Shown: positions 48,511-60,879, counted from the first letter of the stretch. The stretch: DNA of 64,000 nucleotides from Euglena gracilis (GCA_039621445.1 CP154954.1:12704716-12768715); one strand, 5' to 3'. A program made the numbers and translations. The notes: generated by a model from the letters alone, not told the origin.

Positions 48511-49099
48511 TACCAACAATCCCTCATTTCTATCTGGGATGTCTTTGGGCGTAGCTCCGGAGGATTTTTTTCGCATCTTTTGAAACTACCAATGGGGGAT
48601 GTTTGCGGTCCGGACACCCCCTCCCAACATCTGGGGGGGGGTAGCCCACCACGTCACCCCCACGGGGGGGGGGGTCCAGATTCCCCCACCATCTAGCTCA
48701 AAACTGAAAGGCTTTACATCTATACCTGCCTGGGGGTCCCTTCAGCTGGCCACTAGAAAAGGTTCCCGGGGCTACCGAATTCGTGACAAAAGAATGATTA
48801 AGTTAAACAATTCTATCATTTTCTGGAAACGGACCCCTGGGTGTTATTTTTGGGGTGGTGAAGTGTTTGTACAGGGGTGTTCCAGACTACTTCTCCCGTC
48901 TTCAGACTGTTGGGGTCTGGGACCCCCAGGAACCAAAAAAATTTTTGTCCTCCTGCGCTTTCCGCTGGAAATACACACAAACACACAGGAAAACACATTT
49001 TTTGGGCCTCCTTCAAGTCCGAAAATTTTCCGTCCTTTTTTTCCCCCAGGAGAAAGTCCAACCCCCCCCTCCGGGGGTGTCCAGTACCCCCCCCCCTGC

Positions 49100-49515
49100 C
49101 GCTTGCCCAGGTGGAAATAGGTTTTTGGGGTGGTTTTTTTTTGGCTGGTTTTGTTCAAAAAATGGAAAACGGCCATTTTTAGCAGGTCTTGGCCGGTCAA
49201 TTTTTTTCTGGTGCTTCCCGCTGGTCACTTGTAAAAAAAACACCAGCTAGCCTGCAAGCGGAACCCCCTCGGGGGGGTCCAAGCCAAATTTGGGCTAGCT
49301 GCAGTCGACCACCTCCCAGGGTTGTACTGTGAACCCTCATGAAGAAGCCTGATCACCAGGAATCGGGTTGCATTGTACAAACGGCGTCCAGGCTGGTCGA
49401 CGTTTTCTCAACACGCATCAACCTCCCATCCCCCTGTCCAACGAACATGAATGCTCGTCTCGCTAAATTTTTTTTGTCTCTGACCAGGATTGGGGTCGGC
49501 CAGGTTATGAAGAGA
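49100..49515 (-). repeat. Second inverted segment of U2
   Basis: On the minus strand it matches U3 from 63190 back to about 62760: ggcgtccaggctggt, gggttgtactg, agctgcagtcgacc, gcctg(c/t)aagcgg and the ttggaacaaaacca block. Sequence on both sides is direct (gtccaaccccccc at the left, gagttttccagt at the right). U1 copies C2 and C3 (17360-17420) share the U3 orientation, so U2 is inverted. Confidence 0.75.
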
Positions 49516-49656
49516 GCAGCCAGTTGGGATGAGTTTTCCAGTTGGGGGACCTGGGGGACCCGGACACCGGACCTCCCAGCAGAGAGGTGTCCAGCTAGTG
49601 ACTTTTCTAGTGGCTAGTTTTCGGACCCCAAGGCAGAGCCTGGATCTGATAATGCA

Positions 49657-49660
<4 letters not shown>

Positions 49661-49717
<57 letters not shown>
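49661..49717. repeat. TG microsatellite (U2)
   Basis: (GT)28, homologous in position to the tracts at 13612 and 63367. Confidence 0.95.
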
Positions 49718-49721
<4 letters not shown>

Positions 49722-51235
49722 CCCGCGCGCTCGTTTATGTTTGTGTGTGTTTGTGTGTTTGGTTTTTGATTGCAGATCTTGATTTTTCATTGCAAATTGT
49801 CCCACCATGTTGGTTTTTCACTGGCACTGGATTCGGCTGCATTGGTCCTGCACCTTTACACCTGCAATCTAACCAAGTTTTTCAAAATTCATGTTTGCTC
49901 CACTCTGCTTGCTGGAATATAGTAAGAGAACACTTTCTTCCTTCCCACCTCATTTGTTGCACTGCGACCACTTTGACCGTGCCATGTGTTTAACGGAGGG
50001 TGCTTTGTTTGTGGGTGGATGTGCAGTGTCGACTGAACTGCGCTCGAACCCTGCTGCATGAGTGTATGGGTATTAGCATTGCTATAAAAGCTGACGAACT
50101 GGAAGGCCCGGACCCCTGTTCATTGGGCAAGGGGGTGCAGTTTTTGATCACACTCTCACCAGTGTATTTCATTTTGGTGTCCATTTGGCTTTGGGAGGGG
50201 GAGGTCCATGAAATATAATTGCACAATAAAAATCAACCTGCGTTTCATGGATTTCATGTCCATTTCGCATTCCCCTTTGGAAAGTGGTCAACCACCGATG
50301 GTAGGTCAGGCATGAACCGTCACTGCTTGATGGGACAAGATATCGGAAGACTTGGCACAATGCAGCTTTCGTGGCATGGCCCCCTTCCAACCCATCATGG
50401 AACCATGGCAACCTGCTGAAGCGTCCCCCACCGGCTGCATCATTTGTTGAACACTGGTTGCAGTCTATTTTATTTGAGTTGGATGGGACATTTCCATGGT
50501 CCATCCGAATGAGGATCTTACCTGCAGCTAACCCGCCTCAAATGTTCAAGATGTGCAATGAAAACACGCATTGTTGATATATATGGTGTTATCATTGTGC
50601 AAATGGACGACTTCTGGTGAAAATGGTTGTATCCCCAAAATTTTTCTCCTGAATGGCACCATTTAGCGGGGTTTTTGGGGGGTGGCGGTGTATTATATTT
50701 GGGGGTTTTGCAATGTTGTTGGGTACGACCCCCTGAATTTCTGGGACAAGAAGGGGGTTGGCTTTCAGAAGCAGTGAGTATGACTGATTCAGCCTGCGTC
50801 CATCAACCAATCGCACCCGCCGACACCTAATTGTACAGCTTCCCACGCTTTCCCCTGCTTCGTGCCCAGGCTTCTTCAGCTGTTCTGAAACGCTGAATCG
50901 GTGAGTTAACTTTGAAGTCAAACCTGCTGGGTCACGAGGATCCTGTGGTCATATTTTTTGCATTTGGGAAGTGGGATCGGAAAAAACAGTATTCACCAGA
51001 AGCCCAAAAAACTCTGTTTCTGAAGAAGTCTCTCCCCATTCCTTTGGGAGTCGCTGCCCGGAAGCCGTGTGGCAAGCTTGCTACCATTGAGGTGTGGTGC
51101 GGAAGCTGCAGGGAATCCTGCTCAGTAGTTGACTCCATGGGCTGTTGACCATAGCTGCCTTTGCCTTGCTGGCTCTTGCTAGCTTTTTTTATGGGTTTCC
51201 TCAGTTGTAATCAACCCGTGTGCAAGAAACTAGAG

Positions 51236-52645
51236 TTAAAAGGCCTGAAATGATTTTTTGACCCGCTGTAGGTGGGGTGGGGGTCCCTAAAATAACCTAA
51301 AATGGCCCAAAAAAGCGTTAAATGGCGAGAAATGGCCTGAAATGGGAAAATTTATGGCGCACAAAATTTCTGTGGCCAAACTGAAAGCCATCAGGTGATG
51401 ATTTCTGTGTATGTGGATGGCAACCGGTCGATATGGTGGACGATGGTTGTGGAGCCTCCCCCTCTGACAAACAAGCAAGCCTATTTAGTGCCCATTTGTG
51501 TGAAGATAAAAATACATTGATATCTGAGCGCACACATTGCAACTGAGCAGTTACCCTAACTAAATGCCCTAAAAATGGCCCAAAATGGCCTGAAATGGCC
51601 CAATATGACCAAAAATAAAAAAAATTGCGGGCTGAATGTTTTATGACCCATTGAATGCTTTGTTAGGTTAATTTTTTTGTTATGAGTGAGCTTCAAACAC
51701 CTTGAATGACTTTTTCACCTCCCCAAAATGCCAAATGGCTTCCAACAGCTTGAATGGCACATATGGCAAATGATTGTCTCTTCTGACATGGGGTGGGATC
51801 CCATGCTCATAGCTTCAGCAAGCTTCTCCAGCAAGAACGTAAAGCCGAGGCACCTGGAACGCTAGCATTGAAAACAATCGGATTGAAAAAATCAACGATT
51901 ATATATATATATAATATATTATATATAGATATATATACAAATATATATATGTATAATAGAGTATATATATATCTATATATATATGTATAATCTGTATAAT
52001 ATATTATTATACATATATATCTACATTATTTATATATATATCTATATATATTATATATATATATAATATAATAATAATCTATCTATATACATATATTATA
52101 TATTATCATATACATTTGTACATATATATATATATATACAATATTATATATGATATATATATATTATATATATATATATGGTATACATATATGTTATATA
52201 TGTATATATATACATATATATGTATATATGCACAATTTTGTCCAACTTTTTTTTAAAAAAATTCTTCAGAAAATGTCTACCGTTCAGAATTCCGTCTTCT
52301 CTCTCTACGTGTTATATGTATATATATTTAGAACACACACATATATATGTATATAATATACATATATATGTAATATATGGCAGTCATTTTGGTCCAACTT
52401 TTCAGAATTCCTCTGTGGGTATGTATTAAGATTTGTTCAGCTCTTGTGGTTTCGATCCAGTGCCAAAATGTTTTGCATGCTCTTTTGGATGCGCGTTTTC
52501 TTATGAGTGTGAAGTTTTGCACACACAATGATGCGGTTTTTGCACAAAACAACCCAAAATTATGATTTTCAGAACCCCCACCTTCAGTTTAAAATGGCCT
52601 CAAATGGCCTTGAATGGCCTTGAGTGGCCAAAATAATGTCCTAAA
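51236..52645. mobile_element. Relative of the AAAATGGCCT element, ends eroded
   Basis: Blocks match 10110-11640 in the same order: gactttttgaccc-like plus ggtgggggtccctaaaat, then catcaggt, then agaattcctct(a/g)tgggtat, gcatgctttttt-like and attatgattttcaga, and finally degenerate AAAATGGCC words. It sits between homologues of 14810 and 14885, so it is not at the same locus as the first element. Terminal CAGGCAC repeats are missing. U1 keeps a solo cttaactataggtgcttg near 14829 that resembles the family's right end. Confidence 0.65.
51898..52230. repeat. AT microsatellite
   Basis: TA/ATAT-rich tract with TATACATATA words inside the 51236-52645 element. Frames through it are artefacts. Confidence 0.95.
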
Positions 52646-54479
52646 ATGCCGTCAGTTCGTTTCACAGGGTTTGTTTATGTCCAATAGTTTTCATCAAACG
52701 CAAAGGAGTTCACTGAACCACACAGACATTTTCCCTTGGTCCCACCCTTGACGTTGGCCCACCCAAATAGAGGAAGTTATGAGGTTCATGTGCTCCACTA
52801 CATTCGTATACCTGCGGCATCTAGGTTTTTCCCCAGTGGCACACTCCTCTTTAAAAGTGACCATTTCAGTGTATGCATGCATGTTTTTGCAAACGTTTGC
52901 GGGAAAGCACCTATGAAATGACTGGGCACTACTGGGCATATTATTCGTGAGTGGGGTGACTGGACACACTGGGTTCCGTGCATAGATTCACTGGTGACCA
53001 GGACGGGGCACTTTTTCCCGTGCCTAAACCCACACACCCACTTTTTTTTTTGAAAAATCTACCAACCCATGACCCCCCCCCTCGGGGTGGTCAATTGCCC
53101 ACCTGCCCACCCAAAATCCGGCCAAAATCGACGGGGCCTCTGGAACGCCCCCCCAGGGGGGTGATGCGCCATGGGTCAGAATTTGGCCCAGCCGAAGACT
53201 GGGCAGAAAAAAATATTACCTTCTTCGGTAACACACTCTTGAAACTCCCCGGGGTGTGGTCACACAGGTGTTAAGGTACTTTATGGTTCCATGGCTGGGC
53301 GTGACTGTAAAGTTTCGGCCACATCTAGCCACGTTTGGCCACATTTAACCTTTCTTCTCCCTTTTTGTCCGCTTCTGGCCATCTTTGGCCGTTTGTTTCT
53401 ATGCCTTTTTTGAGTATTTTTGGTCATTTTCAGCCCACTGTTGACCACTTTTGGCCAGTTTTGACCTTTTCTGGCACTGAGATTTCTGTGTGTGGACTGG
53501 TTGCGAGTGAGCGTGACTGGGCATGGCTGAGCGTTACTGCGTCTGGGATTCTGCATGACCATCTGTGCTTGGTGGGGCGGATGAATGCGAACGTTTTTAT
53601 TTTTTTTTATTTTTGTAATGCTGTGAATCTTCATGATTCAGGACCATTTTCGAAGGGGGAACCGTCTAAAAATGAAATGTCCACAGAAAGGGGGAGGGGA
53701 GTGATGGTGGTAAGCGGAGCAGGATGTGGGGAAGGTTTGGCTGGGGACGTGCTGGTTGGGTACCCCGCCCCCCTCAGCTGAAAAAGAAATGGGGCAAAAA
53801 GAACCAAGCCCTCAAAAAACCCATTTTTGACCGTTTTTTTTGACCAAATTTCAATAGAAAAACCACCCAGTCCTGCTTGCCCACTTTATTTCAGCGGGCA
53901 CCATGGGGGGGGTCGGAAGTTTGGCTGGGAGCTGCTCCAGGGAAGGGGGACCAAAACGTCATTCTCACAAGCCACGCCATGTGGTTGCGAACATTCGGGG
54001 CACCTCCACAGCTAAATGCCCCCACCCCCACATCCCTAACCGACGGCCATGGTGGTTCCATTTTTTTTTCGAGGGAAATGGCAAAATGAATGAATTCTGG
54101 CTGTGCGTGGACGGCTCGACACCCCTTTGGGGTGCTCAAGAAAACACTTCCTCGCGTTCACACACGTTTCGAGGTGTTCAGATACAAATCCTGAAAGTGA
54201 ATAGTAGAACCGTCCCAGGCCACTAAATGGGGTATGCCAAAGACGAAGAAGGCACACATTATGTCTGCCAAATAATTGCAAAAAAGTCAGCAGTTGATGA
54301 AACAGTGCCGCTCAAAAAGTGAGTGGAATATATTGAAGGTTGCTCCGTGCCTGCTCTCAGATGGTTTCAGAGGCTTGTGTATTTTTTTTTAAATTCTAAT
54401 TATATCTGCATCTCAAAGATTGCGATATACCGCAGGCATTTCTAAAGTCTTTCTTTAGGACCTGCTGGGGATTCCCCAA

Positions 54480-54905
54480 CTGGAATTTTCGGCGAATCTT
54501 TTGAGGTGAAAAATATCAACACACTTAAAAAAAAATGCTGTTGTTTTTGGTCATTTTTTGTCAAAAAAAATTCTGCTGTTAAGTAATTTTTTTCGGTCCA
54601 GCCCAGCTTCGTCTCGCAGCACCACAGGGGGTGGGTTCGCAGCTGCTTGTAGCTGGAGCAGGGTAGTCCACTCAGGCTTAAGAAAACGCTTAGTGATGCA
54701 TGGCTGACTTTTGTGACGTTTTTGTCACCAAAAGAATGGGATCAGTAACAGGATCATCAGTTTGGGCGTGAAGCACGCATTTTGTTTCCATTCGAGGTTA
54801 TTCACTTGTCCAAGCACTCCCATCCTCTCCAGGTCTTGTTTGGGGAGATGCATTACCATCCCAAATTGATTTTGCTGCAAAGAGCTATTGATCAAAACCT
54901 GGTCA
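54480..54905. other. U2-specific insert, no gene
   Basis: The U1 copies go directly from the gattcc/ggttccc-ctgactgg block to ctattcatcaaaacctgg. U2 instead has about 400 extra bases before ctattgatcaaaacctgg. It contains ttttttggtcattttttgtcaaaaaaa-type symmetry near 54530-54590. No terminal repeat or target duplication was identified. Confidence 0.4.
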
Positions 54906-56329
54906 ATTAGGGCACCAGACGAGGCCACCAGAAACAGAGGGTGGCAATCTGCCCCCGGGTGACACAACTCAAATCAAAAAAGGGCTCGCCCAGTCCCAGA
55001 GATGCAATTCCTCTAACCTACGCTCTCAATGTCCAGCCTTTCAGCCTTGAAATGCCAGGGTCACCGATGCCGCGGACGTCGTTGTGTGCTTGGGGGGCAC
55101 ACCTCTTCCAATCTGAAGTGTGCCACTGGTGGAATGACTCTCCTTCCCAGCCTGCCACGGGGTTGCCTCCGGGCTATGTCGGACCTCCTTCCCCCCCCCC
55201 TAACCCTGACCGCTTTGTGTGCACCAGTGGTGCTGGTTTGACCTCACTGAACCATCAAATGTGCTGGAGGGAGCCGCCTGTGGGACACTTCACAGTCGAA
55301 TTTCCACGATTCCAGTGATTTTGTTTGGGAGATTGGCGAAGATCCAATAATCGGGAAGCGGTCAGTGCTGTATGAACTGGACATTCCCCCCTGACCATGG
55401 GATAAAAAATTGCAAGCGATGTAAAGCAAATCTTGGAAATTCAAACAGAGCCGCCACGCAGGCCTTTCAAACCCACGGGGACATGTACCTCCCCACAACG
55501 TGGGACCGTGCCTTCGACCGTGGTGCTTGCAATAGCAGAAGCACAAAGTAGTTCCCATAGAGATGGCATTTTGCCCCCTGACACTACTGTGCCGCCCTGC
55601 GCCCCTGTGATATGCCCCCCCACCCCTGGCGAAGGGGGCAGTGCTCGGGGGGGGGGGGCAGTGCTCAGGAGTGGTGCTGGACCTTTTTTTAAAGTACCCG
55701 AAGCCTATTTTCGAATAATTTCTTTTTTTAAAACACTGGTTTCTTTTTTTCTGCTTTTGCTGCCGGGACTGGCAAAGCACAAGAGCCCCACAGCGGCTCA
55801 TGCAACATATTGCCAATGAAAGGAAGCAATATAGCTCGAATACCACAAAAAAAGTTAATAACAACAAAAAAAACTCAAAGAAATGACAGATATATCTAAT
55901 ATTAGAAACCAGAATGATATGATATGGATTGAAATTATAATCAAACGAAACTGGCAGCTTCTGGGAGCATGCTTTGTGCGGCATCTTCTTTGAAGTTCTG
56001 GGCATACTCCATTTTCGCTTTCAGGAATTGTCTAGCACATTTGGAAATGTGTGTGAATCTGAACCAGTGTTTTCTTGGGGACCCCAAAGGGACTGTCCAG
56101 CAGTCTGGCTGCAGAGGTGCTGGCTGGACCTACCCCGCCCTTTTTCAGCTGAAAAATGCAAGGTAAAAGGTATAAAAATCCAAACACCCACCCTCAAAGC
56201 ACCCGCTTTTAACCATATTTGGACCAAATTTCACCGATTTGCATTCGAACCCCCCAAGTCCACCAGCGCTCGGGACCTACCCCTCCCCCTCCCCCAGGAC
56301 CCTCACTCTCCACTCATTTTTGGGCTTTT

Positions 56330-56446
56330 TAATAATAATCATAATAATAATAATGTTTAATATATATATAATTATATAATATATAATTATATATATATGT
56401 AATTATTATATATAATAAATAATAATAATATATTTAATAATAATTT
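56330..56446. repeat. AAT/AT microsatellite
   Basis: (AAT)n and (TA)n mixtures at the place where U1 carries the two TA-flanked MITEs, so the corresponding empty site cannot be read. Confidence 0.9.
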
Positions 56447-57495
56447 TTTGAGGTTTCCTGGATTGGGCAGAAATGTTGTCTGCTTGCCTGCCCTCCTTCT
56501 GCGGAGAATCGCCGCCGTGGGGTCCCACAGTCATACGCCTCCCAGTCATGTGCCCTGCCCCGGACACTGTGCCAACCCCTCATTTGCCTCCGCACGCTTG
56601 CTGCCTTCATCCGCGATCGCCTCCATCCCCAGGGTGGGACACACCGTGGTTGCGCAGGCATGGGGACGCCATTTTCCGGAATGGAACCACGGAAACTGAG
56701 GACCAGCCTCGGTTAGTCTCGTGTTTAGTCTCCCCTTCTTAACTTTCACTTCGCACTCTTTTCTTCACAATCAACGGTGCACTCTTGCTTCTCTGTGTAC
56801 TGGTTGTGCGCTCGTCGCAAATCGTGGAGGACAGAGTCCGGAGGGCCCTCAGGGCAGAATTTATTTTCCTTTGCGGCGAGTGTCTGGGGGTAGGACCATC
56901 GGTCCGGCTCGTTGCTCACCACGTGCCCCTTGTGGAACGAGGCGGTCTCGCGGTGGCGGTGCACGGTGTGGCACGTGCGCCCTCCAGGTTGGTTGGAAGG
57001 TTTTTAGGGTTTTTAAATGTAGAAAGGACACTGTTCTTCAAACTCCTTTCTCGTTTTTTGTGTTGGTTTTTTTTATTTTTGCAAGTTTTTGTTGTGTATG
57101 TGCGTGTTTTGATTTTGCGAGCTTTGCTTATTTCGAGGAATGATTTCGATTCAATTGAGTTTTCCGATTTGGGACCCAATTTTCAGCTGAAACCCTTTTT
57201 CCAGAAATCAAAAATATCAACTCTTTATGTTCCCAATAATACAAACATTCTGTTCCTTGACAGTTTGGTAACAGGACTTTTCTTTTAGGTGGCCCAAATG
57301 TTCAGTCTGGAACCAATTTTCTGTATGTTTTCCTGATTGATGCATCTCGTTTCTAGCTTTTTTTCCCACACAAAATGCATTGTTGATTATTTTGTAAATT
57401 TCTGACCCCCAAGCACCCTCCACGGCCATGGGGATGCATGAAAACTGACGGGGCGCCAGAAAAATTTGCGATGTTTTAATCTTTTTCGCATAAAA

Positions 57496-57633
57496 ATGGT
57501 GAAACCGTGGCTCATTGTTGGCGTCCCATTCTCCGCCGGCGCTGTCGGCCCACCCTGGCGGTCCCTCCCTCCCTCTGTCGCGCCTGCTATTGGCCATGAA
57601 TCTCCCCCCTCCAGTCTGCACCGCCAGCGCTGA
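57496..57633 (+). CDS. Small open frame retained in U2 and U1 (45 codons)
   Basis: The counterpart of 27266-27415. Same start context (aaaaATGGTGAAA), same end (CAGCGCTGA) and one in-frame length difference in the variable middle. The peptide contains GVPFSAGAVGPPWRSLPP. The minus strand is equally open (57217-57657), so this is only a candidate. Confidence 0.22.
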   Translation: MVKPWLIVGVPFSAGAVGPPWRSLPPSVAPAIGHESPPSSLHRQR

Positions 57634-57666
57634 CTGCACCTCCAGCGCTCCAGGCATTCCACACGC

Positions 57667-58383
57667 TTTTAAGCGGGAAGCTTTCCCCTGGGCAAAAGGG
57701 GGGGTCGGACCCGCCCCCCCTCTGGGGCGCCTCGGGCCGGCTCTGTTCCTGAAAAAAAATTTCAGTCTCGAGCACAGGGATGGATGGGAAGCCCTTCGGT
57801 ATTGAGGTAGGTGGTAGGGGGGGGGGTGGTCCTGGCCCCCCCCCCCCCTGGGGGGTAAGGTGGTAGGGGGGGGTCCGGACCACCCCCCCCCCTAGATGTT
57901 GGGAGGGGGGGTCCGGACCCCCCACCCCCCCCTCCTTGACAGGTGCCAAAAATAGCAGAAAATTTTCTTCCGGCGCTGCGCGCCGGAAAATAAGCAAAAA
58001 CACCCCTTTTGCTGACTTTTGGACATATTGCCCATTTTTTTGATGTGTTGGTGCTTTCCTTCAAAAACATGTTCAAAAAAAATTCAAAAAATGAGCATTT
58101 TTGTATCGATTTTCAAAGAAAAATCAGGGTTTTTTTGATTGATTCCGACCCGATTTCCGGTCCTTTGCCCGTCCATGAAATCGAAAAAAGTTCGGCCCCC
58201 CCTCAGTTTCGAGGTAGGAGGGGGGGGTCCGACCCCCCCCCCCCCCTCCGTGTCGGGAGGGGGGGTCCGACCCACCCCCCCCTCAAGGATTCCCATCCAT
58301 CCCTGCTCGAGCAACTAGATTTCGAGTTTCCGAATCACATCCGTTTGACCCCCAACTCCCCTAGGCCTAAGGCCTTAGGCCTG
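57667..58383. mobile_element. Third copy of the foldback arm, split by a hAT MITE
   Basis: 57667-57774 (gcgggaagctttcccc, then the caaaagggggg and cggctctgttcc words) plus 58306-58383 (gcaactagatttcgag, ccgaatcacatccgtttgacccc) matches 31553-31745 and the inverse of 34345-34600 once the insert at 57775-58305 is disregarded. It sits exactly between the end of U2 and the start of U3. Confidence 0.7.
57775..58305. mobile_element. hAT-type G/C-armed MITE nested in the foldback arm
   Basis: 531 bp with inverted ends CAGGGATGGATGGGAAGCCC / CAGGGATGGATGGGAATCC and a perfect 8-bp duplication ctcgagca (57767-57774 and 58306-58313). The interior has several ggggggtccggacc-type G/C arms and a ccggcgctgcgcgccgg hairpin core. 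There is no coding capacity; proline/glycine frames in it are artefacts. Confidence 0.95.
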
Positions 58384-58440
58384 ACACTGATCAATAAGTT
58401 AGGCCTAACCCTAACCCTGACTCTTAACCCTAACCCTATT
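58363..58440. repeat. AGGCCT palindrome followed by interstitial telomere-like repeats
   Basis: 58363-58382 is a perfect 20-bp palindrome of AGGCCTAAGG type. At 58404-58440 four CCCTAA units occur in two pairs (cctaaccctaaccctga and cttaaccctaacccta). This is far too short to be a telomere. Confidence 0.8.
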
Positions 58441-58709
58441 CCTTCAATAACACAAAAAAATTTTGGGAACCCCCTGATCCAACTATATGCCCCCCGGAGG
58501 GCCGAGCCATGCAGGGCCGCCGGGCCGCTGGCCAGGCTAGGCCAGGCCGCTTGCCAGTCTGCCGCCCCAGGCCGCCAGACCACCAGGCTGGTCCAGGCCG
58601 CCCTGGCGCTACAGGCCCCAAACACCTGCTGCAGCATGGCACCATCATCGGCATCACACGTAAGGAGTTCAGCACAACACAAAACCTGTTGTGGAGGGGT
58701 GGTGTTGGG
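58441..58709. other. GGCC-rich stretch, no gene
   Basis: It contains many repeated gccaggc, aggccgc and ccaggct words (58497-58615). Its relation to other parts of the window is not evident. It precedes the U3 match. Confidence 0.4.
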
Positions 58710-60044
58710 GGCAATGGGAGGGTGGGGACAATTTGCAAATAGGGGCGCAAATTTTTGCTGTACCTCCGTTTTGAATCGCGCAGGTTCTCCAATCGTCCTT
58801 CGCAATAGAAGTTTGTTTGCGAGTTACGCCACCCAAGTCAAAATGTGTGCTCCTGGCATTTCAAGTCAGTTTGGCACCCAGCCACCCATTGTTGGAAAGG
58901 GCAGTTGGGTCCAATATGGCTCTGGTTTTAATATTCCAGTGGTTGGTCTTCCCGAGTTTTCCCTGCAACTTTTTTCCACATCACAGCCTCGGTAGCCATA
59001 TGGCCACCATGCAGGTCATGTTTGCAGCATTCTTTTTTAGGTTACCCCCCCTGTTACAAGTTCACATGTGCTGCTTCTCTTTTCCAGTCAATCTCATTTT
59101 CCATCGCCCTTTCTTATCTCCCCTCATTCTCTTTCTTATTTCTGATTCTGATTCTTTAGTTTTTGTATTTTTTTATTGAATTATTTGAATTACCAGAAAA
59201 TGGGACAACCTCAGTCGAATGTGGGGAAAACCACAATTCTTTCCCGAAGTGCATTTGGAACCGCCCATATACATGCTTCCGTCAAAAATTTTCCCGGAAG
59301 ATTCTAGGTCTGTTCCATTGGAACTGGCTGCTCCAGCGTAGTGGGTGTGTTGCAAGTGTGTTACTGAGACAGACAGATAGGCAGGCAGGCACAGAATGTG
59401 AAACACAAAGAATGAGAATTCCAGGGCTTAGGGAATCCCCGATACCCAATGGGGAATGGGTGGTGGGTTTCGACACCCCCCCCACCAGCCTGGCCTTCCC
59501 ATATTACCGTGGGCCCCGCCGATTTTAAGGTTTTAAGGTCAAAATTTTCTGTGGGTGAGAGGCAGGGAGGAAGGCCGCGCCGCCGGCCTGCCCAGTTGCT
59601 GCCAGTCAGCCGTAATCGCAAACAGCCGAGCGTGGTGATATTTTTGAATGCTGAGCGTTGAAAGCCGGCAAAGGTCCCCCCCCCCCGAAATTAGAAGACA
59701 GTCCAGAGGACAGTTGAGAAGGACGGAAGTCCAGATAGCTCCAGTTTGCCATGGCGTTTGTTTGACGTATGCTACAAAGGATGCAGACAGGTGCAATGAA
59801 CCTGATGGGTGCAGTGAAGCAGGAGCACACCACGCTCCGGACCACTTGCCTGGAGCCCACCCAGATTATAGTGGAACCCCCCCCCCGTGATAGCTGACTT
59901 TCAACTTACCCACCATTATCAGCCCACAAGACAAGGAGCCTGGCTTCTGATCCTGACGATTTCTGCATCCTTCGTCGTTTTTTTTACAAGAATTTTTCAG
60001 CGGTGTCAGGGATTGGTGCTCATAACGAAACAGATAACTACGGA

Positions 60045-60470
60045 CGGCTGGCAAAAAGGCTGCTGGCTGGAAATGAGCTGCTGGCTGGACCCCCCCCAGG
60101 GGGGTGGGGGGTGGGGGGTCCAGGGCTGGGCTGGGCTGGGCTGGGCTGGGTCGAGGAAAAACAAAATTTTCTAACACATTTTTGCCATTTTCGACATTTT
60201 GATGGGTGGAGCTAGATGAAGGCTGGGGGCTGTGATGCAGGGGCTGTGATAAGGGGAAAAAATGCAGGGATAAGTGAGCTGGGCAGCCCAGTTGCGGCCG
60301 GCTGGCCCGGCCTACGGCCAGGCTGGACCCGACTTTATTTCACTCGACCGCTCCCGGGGGGGGGGGGAGGGGCTACCAGCCAGAATTTGGGCTGCTGGCC
60401 GGATTTGAGCTGCTGGCTGGTTGGACCCCGCCAGGGGGTAGGGTACCCTCCGGCTTAAAAAATTCTCTGT
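60045..60470 (+). mobile_element. Dispersed element of the CAGCAGCC family, U3 copy
   Basis: The inverse partner of 6392-6709. It lies inside the gataactacgga / ttacggatagc context that is uninterrupted in U1 (near 7600) and U2 (near 44640). It contains gctgctggctgg at both ends, ggctggg tandem units at 60123-60149, a G-run at 60357 and ends near cttaaaaaattctctg. The tacgga word occurs on both sides, but this context is itself repetitive, so the duplication is uncertain. Confidence 0.65.
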
Positions 60471-60776
60471 TACGGATAGCTACGGATAAACCCCAAACCC
60501 CCAAATATGAATAACTGCGGGCACATACTAGATTGTTGAGGCCATTTTTAGCAACAATAAGCCACTTCTGATTGTTAAGGTCAATTTTTGCAATTATAGG
60601 CACTTTTTGCAATTGGCCATTTTGGCTGTTTCTGGCCGCTTTCAGCCATTTTGTGGTCATTTTTTTTGGCTTGGTTTAGCCTTTTGCACCTTTTTTTGGG
60701 GAGGGACCCTTTACTGCTTCTGGCTGTTTCTAGCTTCTTCTGGCTTAGTCATTTCCAGTGACATTTTTTTATTGTA

Positions 60777-60879
60777 CCTCCCCCCCCCTTGTCGTCGACA
60801 CGGCGTGTCGATGTCACCCCCCCCGTGTCAACGGCACTCTCCTAGAACATTGGCGTGTCAACAACAAGGGGGAGGGAGG
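60777..60879. mobile_element. CGTACG-related MITE with TA target, copy 4 (diverged)
   Basis: 103 bp with ends cctccccc...cttgtcgt and ...acaacaag plus gggggagggagg, flanked by TA (60775-60776, 60880-60881). U1 (near 8117) has the empty site attgtaggcatttctg. Inside, CGTGTCGA/CGTGTCAA words replace the CGTACGAC words of the other copies. Confidence 0.88.

Larger units (their letters stand above)
37850..57665 (+). repeat. Segmental duplication unit U2
   Basis: About 19.8 kb colinear with U1. It carries one copy of the block that is triplicated in U1, two inversions relative to U1 and U3 (42640-43440 and 49100-49515), and unit-specific insertions at 42040, 43565, 45519, 48253 and 51236. It shares with U3, but not U1, the block 41330-41640 (tcctggcatttcaag...gcctcggtagccata). 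Frames at homologous places are generally disrupted by small indels between units, arguing against conserved genes. Confidence 0.85.

Noticed and set aside
55244-56005. 253-codon minus-strand frame with hydrophobic stretches
   Set aside because: It looks like a membrane protein, but the DNA is T-rich. The U1 counterpart is shifted in phase at its upstream end and overlaps a MITE, and no codon-level conservation is visible.
58404-58440. Chromosome end
   Set aside because: Only four CCCTAA units are present, followed by more than 5 kb of ordinary duplicated sequence.
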